Assembly: GCA_900473795.1 (NCBI GenBank)
Contig: UCMT01000042.1
Coordinates: forward strand, 17,116-81,115
DNA: 64,000 bases
Direction: 5' to 3'
DNA from: Hyphomicrobiales bacterium
GTDB lineage: Bacteria > Pseudomonadota > Alphaproteobacteria > Rhizobiales > Rhizobiaceae
The notes below the pieces were generated by a model. That model saw nothing but the letters and a program-made list of their open reading frames with translations. It made no database searches and was not told where the DNA came from. Below are positions 24,509 to 33,950 of this stretch, in pieces. Position numbers and translations under genes: made by a program. The first letter of the stretch is position 1, and every line of letters begins with the position of its first letter.

Positions 24509-24687
24509 TTAGTCGGTCTGTCCCAGCATTGCGGCCCGCTCCAGAACCTGGTCCGGCGAAAGATAGCCAAGCTCGAATACCATCTCTTCCGGGCACAAGA
24601 TCTTCACGCCCTGGCGGTATTCGATGGTGCGCACGAAGGATGCCGCGTCGTGCGAGTTCTCATGGGTGCCAAAATGATCCCTTTCAT
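24509..24687 (-). pseudogene. rfbA (wgaG-like) remnant, glucose-1-phosphate thymidylyltransferase with internal deletion
   Basis: A Shine-Dalgarno GGGAG precedes ATG 24687, and the product starts MKGIILA as RfbA does. Within a few codons the sequence jumps to the C-terminal region, in another frame: GTHENSHDAASFVRTIEYRQ, ILCPEEMVFELGYLS, ending at TAA 24509-24511. About 220 residues are gone. The bases TGGCA at the junction occur in both expected flanks (ATTTTGGCA of the start and CTGGCACC of the later part), so a short-homology deletion is plausible. Confidence 0.65.
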
Positions 24688-24761
24688 GCAGTTTCTCCCG
24701 CTGATACCCACCGCGGTCACGCTCGGATCAAGAATACAGTAGGGGGGACAGATCACATTGA

Positions 24762-25892
24762 TCATCTCACCGATCCTTCACCGGTATCGGGTTCGGTGGC
24801 CGCCACGCCGGCCCGGCTCAACGCGCCGCAACGCCAGACGCTGTAGACCGGCTGGGTATCCCAGTCATAGTAGAAGACCGCTTCCAGCGTTCGTTCCGCC
24901 ATCCCTAGACCGAAGACGCGGCGCATGGCGCGGATCGCCCCTTCTCGCTCCCGGTCGTCGATCGGGCAAGAAAGCGCGGTGTTGGCAATGCCCCATTCGG
25001 TCACCCAGCACGGCTTGCCCTCCCCTTCAGGCTGGCAAAAGTCGAGAAGCGCCGTCACATACCGCGCAAGCGCCGCGTCACCTTTGCGCCCTGGATAGAC
25101 ATGAATGCCATAACCATCGATCAACGCGTCGATCCCCCGTTCCCGAAGGAGGGAGACAAACGCGCCGGGATCGAGCCGTTCCATGCCGCGATAGTCGGCC
25201 TCGTCTGCGCCGACATCGGAAAGTCCGGCGGAAATCAGAAGCGCGCCGCGGCTATGCACCGTCGCCCGCAATTCCTCTCGGGTGATCCGGACGGCGCCGA
25301 CATATGCGTCGAGCCCGCGCTCGAAGGCCGAGCGATTTGCGACTTCCGAAACGCTGCGCGGTGTTTGCCGCCCAGGTCTTTCGTAGACGACGAGATCGCC
25401 ATTGTAGGCGCTGTAGTTGATTTCGTTTCCGGGCTCGACGGCGTCGATGCGGATGCCCATGCCATCAATGCGGCGAAGCACCGAACGCAGGTGCGCGCGG
25501 TAAAGATCGAGGTCGAGATCCGAAAGCCGCCGAACATCCCAGATGCGGCCGAAACCGGTGCGCGGACGCACCTCCGCCGGATAGTAGTCCTTGTTGGAGA
25601 GCTGGATCTCGATAAGGATTTTCAGCCCCAGTCGGTCCGCCATTTCCAGCGCTTCGATGCTCTTTTCCACCGGCCTGGACAGCGAAAGCCGGACATGGGT
25701 GATGCCGCTTGCCGCAATTTCCTTCAGGACGCGCTTCTGATCGGCGCGGGAAAGCCAGGCGAGGTTTAACCGGTTAATGCCGATGCGACCGGGGAACAGA
25801 TCGTCTGCGTCCGCGGGCGGCACCAGGGCAAAGGCCCAGAGCGCTGCCAACACGCAAGCGAGGCGCGCGCGCGTTCGCGCCACCGCTTTCAT
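24762..25892 (-). CDS. wgaF: Glycosidase-like secreted protein, WgaF position
   Basis: The 376-aa protein has a signal peptide (MKAVARTRARLACVLAALWA, cleaved near PADA). It has a TIM-barrel glycoside hydrolase layout: HVRLSLSR strand, VEPGNEIN at about residue 160 with the putative acid/base Glu, DGYGIHVYPGR, and CWVTEWGIAN at about residue 310 with the putative nucleophile Glu. The pattern fits clan GH-A (GH5/GH39-like). By position it is the last intact gene of the wga arm. It may trim or process the polymer in the periplasm. TTG 25907 is an alternative start with better ribosome-binding spacing. Confidence 0.65.
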   Translation of the reverse strand: MKAVARTRARLACVLAALWAFALVPPADADDLFPGRIGINRLNLAWLSRADQKRVLKEIAASGITHVRLSLSRPVEKSIEALEMADRLGLKILIEIQLSNKDYYPAEVRPRTGFGRIWDVRRLSDLDLDLYRAHLRSVLRRIDGMGIRIDAVEPGNEINYSAYNGDLVVYERPGRQTPRSVSEVANRSAFERGLDAYVGAVRITREELRATVHSRGALLISAGLSDVGADEADYRGMERLDPGAFVSLLRERGIDALIDGYGIHVYPGRKGDAALARYVTALLDFCQPEGEGKPCWVTEWGIANTALSCPIDDREREGAIRAMRRVFGLGMAERTLEAVFYYDWDTQPVYSVWRCGALSRAGVAATEPDTGEGSVR

Positions 25893-25896
25893 CCTC

Positions 25897-27069
25897 TCAA
25901 AGTCCAATCTGCCTCAGAGCATTTCGGAAATTCGCCTCGCAGGCGGAATAGCGGTCGATCACGGCTTGCGTGTCTATCTTGGCGAGAAAATTCGACAGAT
26001 ATGCGCGCTTGTCCGCCTCCCGGTTCCAGGTCGCCGCCTCTATATAGGGGAAGCCGATGAACTCCAGCATTTCCCGCATGCGGTCGTCGACCGCGATCAT
26101 GAGGGCCGGTGTGCCGGCCTGCATACCGATGATGCAGCCGTGGAAGCGGCGGCCGAAGCAGAGATCGCGCGAGGACATCGCGCCCCGCCACTGGTTCGTG
26201 TCGAAATAGACCAGCAACTCGGATTTCCGCTGCCATTTTTCCGAATGCTTGTATTCGGTCGCGCCAGTGATGCGCCCGCTCGCCCGGTCATAGACAATGT
26301 CATTGTCGTCGCCGGTCAGGGAGAGGTTGTAGGCAACCACCTCGTCCTGGACCACATAGCTTGCGACGCTGTCGGGCTTAAGCAACGCATGCGCGTCGAC
26401 GATCGTATCGGCAACACTGCCGAGATAGCCGCCGAAAGCGATCTTCTGGGCTTCCGCCAGTCCCGGATCGGCAAGCGCGGAGAGTGACCGCTTCATGTCG
26501 TTCGGAGCGAAATAGAGCGATGGGCAGCCGGTCGGCTTGACGAACTTCATGCCCTGTTCCCTGAGAAACTCGGCAGTGAAATAGCCGCGGGTAAGGAAGA
26601 AGCTCTCCTTTTTCCTCAAGACCTCAAGGAACTGGAGCGTACCGGCCGGCAGCAGTTCCTTGAGACCCTCCTTGCGCTGGATGCCGATGCCCATCACCAC
26701 GACCGGCATCTTCAGCTTGGCGAAGACTTCGGCTTCCAGGTCCGCGGAGTAGCCGGGCCGCAAGAGGTTGGCGGAGGCGAAAACGCAAATATCGAACTCG
26801 CGGTTGACGCGCTCGTAGAGGTCTTCCGATCCCCGGTTGTTGGCGAGGTGCCAGAAGGGGAGGTAGGTGACATCATGACCGCGCAGGCTTTCGGCCGCAC
26901 CCTCGCCGATCAGGTAGTTGCCGGTATTGGCGATCCGCCTGACCTGGGAAATCAGGTCCTTCTTGGTGCTGGCCTCGTCAAAATAGGGCCGGTGGACGAC
27001 AGTCGTGCCCGAAACCTGAGCAATCGTTCTCTGCAGATAAGACGGAATTCCCGTTAGCAAAATACGCAT
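25897..27069 (-). CDS. wgaE: Polysaccharide pyruvyl transferase, WgaE position
   Basis: The 390-aa protein belongs to the polysaccharide pyruvyl transferase family (CsaB/WcaK-like). Conserved parts include ANTGNYLIGEGAAESL near residue 47, VVVMGIGIQ, and the C-terminal GRRFHGCIIGMQAGTPALMI block, where RFHG is the family hallmark. Such enzymes add pyruvate ketals from PEP to sugars; galactoglucan is known to carry pyruvate. It is a paralogue of the neighbouring 392-aa protein, and both start MRI/MRP..LxTGIP. It would act in the cytoplasm on lipid-linked repeat units. Confidence 0.75.
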   Translation of the reverse strand: MRILLTGIPSYLQRTIAQVSGTTVVHRPYFDEASTKKDLISQVRRIANTGNYLIGEGAAESLRGHDVTYLPFWHLANNRGSEDLYERVNREFDICVFASANLLRPGYSADLEAEVFAKLKMPVVVMGIGIQRKEGLKELLPAGTLQFLEVLRKKESFFLTRGYFTAEFLREQGMKFVKPTGCPSLYFAPNDMKRSLSALADPGLAEAQKIAFGGYLGSVADTIVDAHALLKPDSVASYVVQDEVVAYNLSLTGDDNDIVYDRASGRITGATEYKHSEKWQRKSELLVYFDTNQWRGAMSSRDLCFGRRFHGCIIGMQAGTPALMIAVDDRMREMLEFIGFPYIEAATWNREADKRAYLSNFLAKIDTQAVIDRYSACEANFRNALRQIGL

Positions 27070-27108
27070 AACTATCCTCTGAACCGATAAATGGGGGCCT
27101 TCGGGCCG

Positions 27109-28287
27109 TTAATTCGCGATGCCGATTTCACGAAGCGTCATGCGGAAGGCGCGCTCGCGGTCGGAATACCGGTCGACAAGTTCGGTCGTGTTGAGCTTTG
27201 CCAGATGATCGGCCACGAACTCGGCGCGGTTCTCCGCCTTGTCGATCTCGTTGATGTCGACGGCGGGCAGCCCGGTGAAGCCGAGCATCTCGCGCATGCG
27301 GTCGTCCACGGCCACCATCAGGCTCGGCACGGCCGCCTGCATGGCAATGATCGATCCGTGGAAACGTCGGCCGAGGTTGAAGTCCATCGACGAAGCCCAG
27401 GCGCGCCACTGGTTGGTATCGAAGAAGGTGCGAACCTCAAACCGTTGCTTCTCCCGCTCCGTGCCGGGATAGGCCAGATCGCCGATCATCAGGCCCGATG
27501 CGGAATCATAAACGCGCCCCTCATCTTTGGGCTCCACCTTCATGTCGAAGTGGAGGAACTCGTCCTGCACCACGTATTGCGGCACAGTGTCCTGCGGGGT
27601 CAGCGCATTCGCGTCGAGGATCGCATCCTGGTTGCCGCCGAGGTAGCCTGAAAAAATCGTCCGCGCCTTGCCGATCTTCACGCTCGACAACCTCTTCATG
27701 GACCGGCGCATGTTGTCCGGCATGAAATAGACGGAAGGGCAACCGGTCGGGCGCACGAAGGAGAAGCCCTGGTCCTTCAGGAAGCCGGCCGACTCGTAGC
27801 CGCGCGTCAGGAAGTAGTGCTCACGCTCTTTCAAGACGGCCAGGAGCCGCTTCGTTCCCTCCGGAAGATTGTTCTCCAGGTCCCTGCGGTTTTGCAGGCC
27901 GATGCCCAGCATGACGATCGGCATGTTAAGTCGGCTCAGGACCTCTGCCTCGGCGTCTGCCGAAAGCCCCTTGCGCAATAGGTTCGCGCAGGTGAAGACG
28001 CAGATGTCGAAGTTGCTGTTGAACTCATCGAACCCGCTGCCGCTTTTGCTTAAATTATAGAGATGCCAGAAGGGAACCTGCTTCGCATGCGGCGCGAGCG
28101 CACGCAGGGCGCCCTCACCGATGAGGTAGTTCCCGGTGTTGCTGATGTTGCGCAGCTCCTGCAGAAACTCCTCTTTCGTTTCCGGCTGCTTCTGCCGCTC
28201 CGCATAGGAGACGGACAAGCCATGGGCGCCATTGGCAAGGCGCGTGTAGTGACCAGGAATACCCGTCACGAGAATTCGTGGACGCAT
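27109..28287 (-). CDS. wgaD: Polysaccharide pyruvyl transferase, WgaD position
   Basis: The 392-aa protein is a second member of the pyruvyl transferase family and is alignable with its downstream neighbour along the full length. It starts MRPRILVTGIPGHYTRL, then SNTGNYLIGEGALRAL, VMLGIGLQNRRDLE and GRRFHGSIIAMQAAVPSLMV. Pairing of two such genes agrees with two pyruvylated positions or with division of labour in substrate choice. The gap to wgaB is 38 bases and that to wgaE 39, so all are one transcript. Confidence 0.75.
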   Translation of the reverse strand: MRPRILVTGIPGHYTRLANGAHGLSVSYAERQKQPETKEEFLQELRNISNTGNYLIGEGALRALAPHAKQVPFWHLYNLSKSGSGFDEFNSNFDICVFTCANLLRKGLSADAEAEVLSRLNMPIVMLGIGLQNRRDLENNLPEGTKRLLAVLKEREHYFLTRGYESAGFLKDQGFSFVRPTGCPSVYFMPDNMRRSMKRLSSVKIGKARTIFSGYLGGNQDAILDANALTPQDTVPQYVVQDEFLHFDMKVEPKDEGRVYDSASGLMIGDLAYPGTEREKQRFEVRTFFDTNQWRAWASSMDFNLGRRFHGSIIAMQAAVPSLMVAVDDRMREMLGFTGLPAVDINEIDKAENRAEFVADHLAKLNTTELVDRYSDRERAFRMTLREIGIAN

Positions 28288-28325
28288 TCGACTAACCTTT
28301 CTGTTTCAGAGAAGCGGGCCGGCAA

Positions 28326-31004
28326 TCAGCCGATCGCCGCGACCACGGGATTTGCCGCCGCCTGCTCGCGAAAGACCGAGGCGCGGGACAGTGACGAATT
28401 TTTCACGGACCGGTCGCTCCATGAGATGAAATCCGAAAAGGAGGACGCCCATGACCGGCGTGCGGCGGTCCTGATGCAGCCCTCCATAAGCGGAGCGAGC
28501 CTTTCGCGATTGTGCGCAACATCTTCGATGATCCGCGCCATCTCCCTCACGACCTGAGGATCGGAGGCCGCGTTGATGAGTATACCGTCCTCGCCGTTGG
28601 AAATGAGCTCGTCTACGGCGCCGACCGCGGTCGCGATGGGCACGCAGCCGAGCTGCTGCGCCTCGGCGATCATTAACGGCGCGCCCTCCCAGCGCGAGGG
28701 CATGACGAGAACGTCGGCCCATCCCAGGGCCTTGATCAGATCCTTGCTGGCGAAGACGGGCGGGCGCACGTCGACGCCCAGGTCCTTCAGTCGTTCGCTC
28801 CACGAGACGCTGGAATCGGCGAGGATTTCCCCTCCGATGGCCCGGGCGTCGAAAGGGACGTCGGAGGCCCGCAGTTCCGCGAGCGCCGCCGCCAGTCGAT
28901 CGATCCCCTTCTGCTGATCAAGCCGCCCCATGTAAAGAAGCCTCAATCGGTCGTCCTTGCGCTCGATCCGTCTGACCGCCAGAACCTCCGCCAGGACCTT
29001 GGGTGGCACCGAGAAGCTCGCGCCATTCGCAACGGCAAAGACTTTCTCGTGCGGGACACCGTAGCTGTGCAGATAGATCTTGAGCTGTTCGGAGCAGGTC
29101 AGGAAGGCATCATAGCAATGCTCGTGGGCAATCGCTGCGAAGGGTTGGCCGGCGGGCCTCTTGAAAGCCGTGTTGTCGACGACGTGGAGATAGCAGGCGG
29201 TGCGCGTGCCTTCCGAGCGCAGTCGCGCGATGAGGGGATGGGCGGCCATCACGTGGTTGTTGATGACCAGGTCGAAGCCGGAAAGCTGTCCCTTCAACGC
29301 CTCCCAGTCGACCGAATGCCCCTCGGCAATAAAGTCCTGCCCCAGGAAAGACCCCGACCCTCCCCAGGCCGGAACTCCCTCGTCCCAGAAGTGAATGTAG
29401 TCGAAGCTGGAATCGAATTCATCGATCACGTCCATCCGGGACGTGCCGAGTACGAAGAGATGGGTTTCGTACCCTGCCGCCTTCAATTCTCGGGCGGCCG
29501 CATAGACGACTTTCTCGGCCCCACCGAACGAGGCGTTCGGCACGAGCAGCGCAACAGTCCGTTTGCCGTCGTTGTGCCCGAGCGGCAGGACCGGTGATCC
29601 CCCGACTTCCTTGCGCAGCGCCTTGTGCAGTTCGGCGTAGGGCACGAGCCGTGCCGGACGCCAGGTCCACCGCCTGCCCGCCGTCTCGCGCAGGGGACTC
29701 GTGGCAATCGCGTTGACGCAATTGATCATCACCTGCTGAGGCGTGATGAGCGAGCGGCGCGGAAGGCTTCTTGGAAAAGGAAAGCGCACTTTCAGAACAG
29801 TCAATGTCGGCCATACCTGCTGGCTGCCAATCGAAGCAAACCAGTCCACCGCATTGTTCTGGACCACGTCCTGGACGAGCCGAGTCGAAAGGAAAATGAG
29901 ATCGGCAGGGCCGATTTTTTGTCCGCCCGCCCCATGAGCGATCGGCTCGATCTTGCGCTGGGCGGCATCGTTGGCGAGTTGGACGAAGACGACGTTGCTG
30001 TTCTCGCTCAGGCGCTCAAGGTGGGCAAGAACGTTCGGCAGCATGCGCGAACGCCGGAGCAAGTCGAGCGCCGCACCGCTTCCTGCGACCAGGAAGGGCG
30101 GGAAATGCTCATTGTCGGGCTCGCCGATGTTTGCCCAGAACGCCGGGATAATGTCGTCGAGGCGAAGCATCATCGGTGGCTTGGTGGGATCGGTGAAGAA
30201 GGAGATCGCCGTATCTTCCGTTCGCGCAAACAGGTAGCGCGGGCACTCCTCATGCTCGAAATCAACCAGCATCGGGCGCTGGAACAGCGGCATGTGGCGC
30301 TTGCGCAGGAAGCTTACCGACGTGGCGCGGTCTCGGTTCGCCTCCTTGAAGCGGCTCTCCGCCCTCAGCCTGTATTCGAAGACGGTGTCATGGCAGGGCG
30401 TGCCGACGAAACCATGCTCGATGCAGGACAGCCAGAACTCCCAATCCTCGAAGCCGTTCTGCCTGTCGTCGTTGAAACGGACGCCTTCCTGAAAAACATC
30501 GATCGAGATCATCGATCCCGTATCGCAGATATTGTCGGTGATGCAGTGGGCCAGCCGCGAATAGCGGTTGCCGTAGTGGGCGCGCCAGCTTACCGAAAAT
30601 GTGTCAATATTGGTATAGACCCACCCGCAACCACTGGAAAGGAGTTGCCGGTAAAGCGTCTCGATGGTGCCGGGAAGGACGCGATTGTCGGCATCGAGGA
30701 AATAGACGGCCTTCGCCTCGGGAAAGCGCTCGAGGACGAATTCGATGGCGCGATTGCGTGCGCCGCCCGGCCCCGCGTTCTGGCCGAACACGACATGGAC
30801 GGAAGGATGGGCCGCAGCGTAGAGCAACAGTTGATCGAACGTCTCGTGCCGTGGATCGCCGTCGACCGAGATGACAATGACGACCCGGCAGCTACTTAAA
30901 TTCGAGGCAAGTACGGACTCTATCGCCTCCAGCGCGAGTGCCGCATGACCGTAGAGGGGCATGGCCACGGCGATCAGGTCCGCGAACTCCCGGTTACCGG
31001 ACAT
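28326..31004 (-). CDS. wgaB: Two-domain glycosyltransferase (GT2 + GT4), WgaB
   Basis: The 892-aa protein has a GT-A, family 2 domain at about residues 10-235 (VAMPLYGHAALALEAIESV, FGQNAGPGGARNRAI, and the VYFLDADN DxD-type site near 105), a linker, and a GT-B, family 4 domain at about 490-860 (FGGAEKVVYAAARELKAAG, VVDNTAF, LRLLYMGRLDQQKGIDRL, and the nucleotide-binding EGAPLMIAEAQQLGCVP). S. meliloti WgaB (ExpA23) is also a fused glycosyltransferase. Two domains could add both sugars of a disaccharide repeat. The start overlaps the wgaA stop by 11 bases. Confidence 0.8.
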   Translation of the reverse strand: MSGNREFADLIAVAMPLYGHAALALEAIESVLASNLSSCRVVIVISVDGDPRHETFDQLLLYAAAHPSVHVVFGQNAGPGGARNRAIEFVLERFPEAKAVYFLDADNRVLPGTIETLYRQLLSSGCGWVYTNIDTFSVSWRAHYGNRYSRLAHCITDNICDTGSMISIDVFQEGVRFNDDRQNGFEDWEFWLSCIEHGFVGTPCHDTVFEYRLRAESRFKEANRDRATSVSFLRKRHMPLFQRPMLVDFEHEECPRYLFARTEDTAISFFTDPTKPPMMLRLDDIIPAFWANIGEPDNEHFPPFLVAGSGAALDLLRRSRMLPNVLAHLERLSENSNVVFVQLANDAAQRKIEPIAHGAGGQKIGPADLIFLSTRLVQDVVQNNAVDWFASIGSQQVWPTLTVLKVRFPFPRSLPRRSLITPQQVMINCVNAIATSPLRETAGRRWTWRPARLVPYAELHKALRKEVGGSPVLPLGHNDGKRTVALLVPNASFGGAEKVVYAAARELKAAGYETHLFVLGTSRMDVIDEFDSSFDYIHFWDEGVPAWGGSGSFLGQDFIAEGHSVDWEALKGQLSGFDLVINNHVMAAHPLIARLRSEGTRTACYLHVVDNTAFKRPAGQPFAAIAHEHCYDAFLTCSEQLKIYLHSYGVPHEKVFAVANGASFSVPPKVLAEVLAVRRIERKDDRLRLLYMGRLDQQKGIDRLAAALAELRASDVPFDARAIGGEILADSSVSWSERLKDLGVDVRPPVFASKDLIKALGWADVLVMPSRWEGAPLMIAEAQQLGCVPIATAVGAVDELISNGEDGILINAASDPQVVREMARIIEDVAHNRERLAPLMEGCIRTAARRSWASSFSDFISWSDRSVKNSSLSRASVFREQAAANPVVAAIG

Positions 31005-32475
31005 CGGCGGCCTCCGTCGATTGCTTGACCAGCCTGAAGCCGGACACCTTGAGCCAGGAGAAATCGACCGAATCCGTGACTGCGCGGCTGAGGATCATCA
31101 GATCCATCGGGACGCGTACCGGCTCGTCCAGCTGGATGTTTATGTTGACGACCTGATTGGGGGTGACTTCGCGCCACCCGCTGAAGAATGCCGATGGCTT
31201 GGCCGTGCCCTTTCGCGCAAGCTCGGCCACTTCGGAACGCGCATTCGAATTCGCCGGGGCGAGCAGGAAGCTGACCGCCGCGGGCTGACCTTGCGGATGA
31301 TCGATAACGGCACTTGCCGAGAAGGATATCGTTCCGGGCTCGACAGCGCGACTGACCGCACCCGCCGATATACCGCTCGGCAACGGGTGGCAGACGATGG
31401 CATGCTCATGCTCGAGGAAGCGCACCGTCTGGAATTCCGGGACGATGGGCGTGATGGAAACGTCCGCGATCTGGCTCAACGTGTCGACTGCCAGGCGATA
31501 ATCGACGATGTACTGACCCTCGAGCAGGCTACTCGGCGCAATCATGTTGGGTGCACTGGCGGGCTTCACTCCGGGCAGTCCCGTGAACACTTTGAACGCC
31601 AGCGGGCGCAGGTCGAGATCCGGATGCGGAAGTTCCGACCGCGCCGAATAGCGCTCGCCGGCGATCGGATAGCCAAGCGAAAGGCCGACGGTCTCGGGTC
31701 CGGTCGCGGATATCCGCAGCCGAAGTGTCCGTGCCGCGCCGCCGCAGGCCCGCGGCAATGAAAAGAAGTTCCAGTTGGGGACGAGTTGCGCATAGGGCAC
31801 GATCCACTCGGCCACGCCCTCCCCGCTTTCAAGATACCTCAACGCAACGACGAGCTCTCCACTGGCTTTCGGTACAGAATGGAGGTGAAGCGCGAACCCG
31901 GCCACGCCGAGGCTGGACACCGGCAGCAGTTGCTCGACAAAGGCGTTGGCGAGCAGTTGACCGATCCCTTCATCCTTTGGGTCGGCATAGGGATCGTGGG
32001 AAAATGTCTCGGAAACCGGCTCCCAGCTTCGCGCCTGGAACGCGTCTTCGAGAGCCCGGTAATTTTCCAGCAGCGTCTCGCGCTCCCGCCGCAGAATTGA
32101 CAGCTCCGAGGTGATCGATGTGCTGTATCGGGCGAGCCGGCCGACGCCGCCCTCGGCCAGCGTTCGCAGAAGCGCAAGACTGTCTGGCTTGTTGGCGGGA
32201 TCAAGCCGCTGGAGGGGAACTGCGGGCACCGTACCCAGCGACTCCAGCAGCGCCAGGCGCTCTTGCAGATCCGCCTCGCCCTCGTCGGAAAAGGCGACGG
32301 CGATCAACGGAAAGGCGTTCTGCAAGGTCGCCTGAGGGCGACCGTCCATTTCGAGGTAGGTGACCAGATGCTCTATATCGCTTCCCTCGAAGCACGACCG
32401 GTCCCGGTCCGATGCCGCCACCAGTTTTCTTGCCGCTAGTCGCCGCCCTATGCCGGAAGACATGAAATCTTGCAC
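30994..32475 (-). CDS. wgaA: Conserved protein of the galactoglucan cluster, WgaA position
   Basis: The 493-aa protein has no catalytic motif I recognise. It has a helical segment at about residues 100-150 (LSILRRERETLLENYRALED) and otherwise looks beta-rich, with several Gly-Pro-rich strands that could be carbohydrate-binding modules. It is the first gene after the AT-rich promoter region of the leftward arm and overlaps wgaB. GTG 32475 is preferred because AGAGGCGG lies 6 bases upstream; ATG 32463 is an alternative. The name is by gene order alone. Confidence 0.6.
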   Translation of the reverse strand: MQDFMSSGIGRRLAARKLVAASDRDRSCFEGSDIEHLVTYLEMDGRPQATLQNAFPLIAVAFSDEGEADLQERLALLESLGTVPAVPLQRLDPANKPDSLALLRTLAEGGVGRLARYSTSITSELSILRRERETLLENYRALEDAFQARSWEPVSETFSHDPYADPKDEGIGQLLANAFVEQLLPVSSLGVAGFALHLHSVPKASGELVVALRYLESGEGVAEWIVPYAQLVPNWNFFSLPRACGGAARTLRLRISATGPETVGLSLGYPIAGERYSARSELPHPDLDLRPLAFKVFTGLPGVKPASAPNMIAPSSLLEGQYIVDYRLAVDTLSQIADVSITPIVPEFQTVRFLEHEHAIVCHPLPSGISAGAVSRAVEPGTISFSASAVIDHPQGQPAAVSFLLAPANSNARSEVAELARKGTAKPSAFFSGWREVTPNQVVNINIQLDEPVRVPMDLMILSRAVTDSVDFSWLKVSGFRLVKQSTEAADVR

Positions 32476-32514
32476 GCACCGCCTCTGAAGAACTATTTCG
32501 GACCAAAAAATCAA

Positions 32515-32658
32515 AGCCGCCGGATAATCAGGTGTTTATTCAAATAATCAAGCAGCATCCACGAGAGCCTAGCAACTATTTTTGCGACGCACAATGATAA
32601 AAATCAAAGAAAAACAAGCAAAATATTTCATATATACTTTAAAACTCCAATTAATACG
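32515..32658. promoter_or_regulatory. AT-rich promoter region of the wga operon
   Basis: These 144 bases are strongly AT-rich compared with their neighbours and lie upstream of wgaA and downstream of wgcA. Several T- and A-runs could supply a promoter for the leftward transcript. At 32537-32553 a weak match (11 of 17) to the palindrome near wggR is seen. No clear -35/-10 pair could be fixed by eye. Confidence 0.45.
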
Positions 32659-33906
32659 TCACCATTTTATCATTCCGTGACGGATAAGCGATTTTCCACT
32701 CATTCCTTCAAGAAGATCCTGTTGGCGATCGAGGCAGTCCCTCAGTCGGAAACGACGCTCGACCGTCCGGCGCGCCGCGGCACGCATCCCGAGGTGGTGT
32801 TCCGGATTCCTCAGGGCACCGAGAATGGCCTCGGCGAGTGCGTCCGCGTCGAAGAATGGCACCAACAGGCCGTTCCGGCCGGCGCGGATAACCTCCCGGA
32901 CAGGCGCGGTATCTGATCCAATGACCAGGGCGCCGCACGCCATTGCCTCCAACACCGACCAAGACAAAACGAACGGATATGTCAGGTAGAGGTGCGCGGC
33001 CGAGATCTGGAAAAGCTGCCGCAAAACTGAATGCGGCACCACCCCGGGAAAGAGAATATTTTCCCGCGGTATGTCCAGCGATTCCAAGAGGTGGTCCTTC
33101 CACGCCCCGCCGCCGGGCGGCGGCACGCCATAGCTGGTGCCATCTCCTCCGACAAAAACGAACAGCGCATCGGGACGTTGCCGCACAACCTTCGCGGCAG
33201 CCTCCAACACCTGTGGAAATCCACGATACGGCTCAAGGTCGCGCGCGACAAAGGTGACAATGGGAGAACCACCAGCCCTGAGCACACGTCCGTCCGCAAG
33301 CCTGACCGACGTTGTCGGGTCCGGTCGAAACCGCGCCGTATCGATGCCCTCGTGACACACCGAAATGCGCCCCTGGGCGTCGGCGGGGTACAGACTTCTC
33401 TGCCAATGGGTGGGGCTGATGCCGGCCTCAATGGCCTCAAGGGACAAGAGCTGCGCGATGTTACGCAGCCGCAACCTCTTTCGCGTCTCCAGATCGGGCC
33501 GGTCGTCGGGGGAGAACCCTATATCCGCCCCTTCCGACCGGTAGAAGAACTCGCAATATCCCAATGCGGGCACCCGCGGCAGCACGTCCTTCAAGAACAT
33601 CATGCTGCCCCAGCCGATATGGCCGACGACAATGTCGGGCACCAGCCCCTGCCGCACCATAGCGTCGAGCGTTTCGGCGACGCGATGGCCGATACGCGCG
33701 TGATGATCGGGAGTCCCCATGTGCCGGGCCATGTGTGGATTTGCGCGCGGGCCCGATTCCGCTCGATGTCGAACGACGCGAACGGCCGGGATCTTCAGAT
33801 CGATGGTTTCGGTGATGAGGCTTACCTCATTGCCCGCCTGCGCGAGCTGGGCGGCCAAGGCAGCGAATTGGCCGAAGCCCCGCCGATGAACAAACGCCAC
33901 GTGCAT
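32659..33906 (-). CDS. wgcA: GT4 glycosyltransferase, WgcA (ExpC)
   Basis: The 415-aa GT-B enzyme begins MHVAFVHRRGFGQFAALAAQ, has VGHIGWGSMMFLKDVLP and PALGYCEFFYRSEG in the N-lobe, and in the C-lobe VTFVARDLEPYRGFPQVL, PENILFPGVVPHSVLR-like and WSVLEAMACGALVIGSDT, the donor-binding Glu region of family 4. It lies between wga and wggR, the place of wgcA (expC) in S. meliloti. It would act on the cytoplasmic side as a galactosyl- or glucosyltransferase. The gap to wggR is 44 bases in the same direction. Confidence 0.8.
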   Translation of the reverse strand: MHVAFVHRRGFGQFAALAAQLAQAGNEVSLITETIDLKIPAVRVVRHRAESGPRANPHMARHMGTPDHHARIGHRVAETLDAMVRQGLVPDIVVGHIGWGSMMFLKDVLPRVPALGYCEFFYRSEGADIGFSPDDRPDLETRKRLRLRNIAQLLSLEAIEAGISPTHWQRSLYPADAQGRISVCHEGIDTARFRPDPTTSVRLADGRVLRAGGSPIVTFVARDLEPYRGFPQVLEAAAKVVRQRPDALFVFVGGDGTSYGVPPPGGGAWKDHLLESLDIPRENILFPGVVPHSVLRQLFQISAAHLYLTYPFVLSWSVLEAMACGALVIGSDTAPVREVIRAGRNGLLVPFFDADALAEAILGALRNPEHHLGMRAAARRTVERRFRLRDCLDRQQDLLEGMSGKSLIRHGMIKW

Positions 33907-33950
33907 CGCGCCTAGTCCGCCATTGCCAGGCCCACGGCATCGCTCACCAC

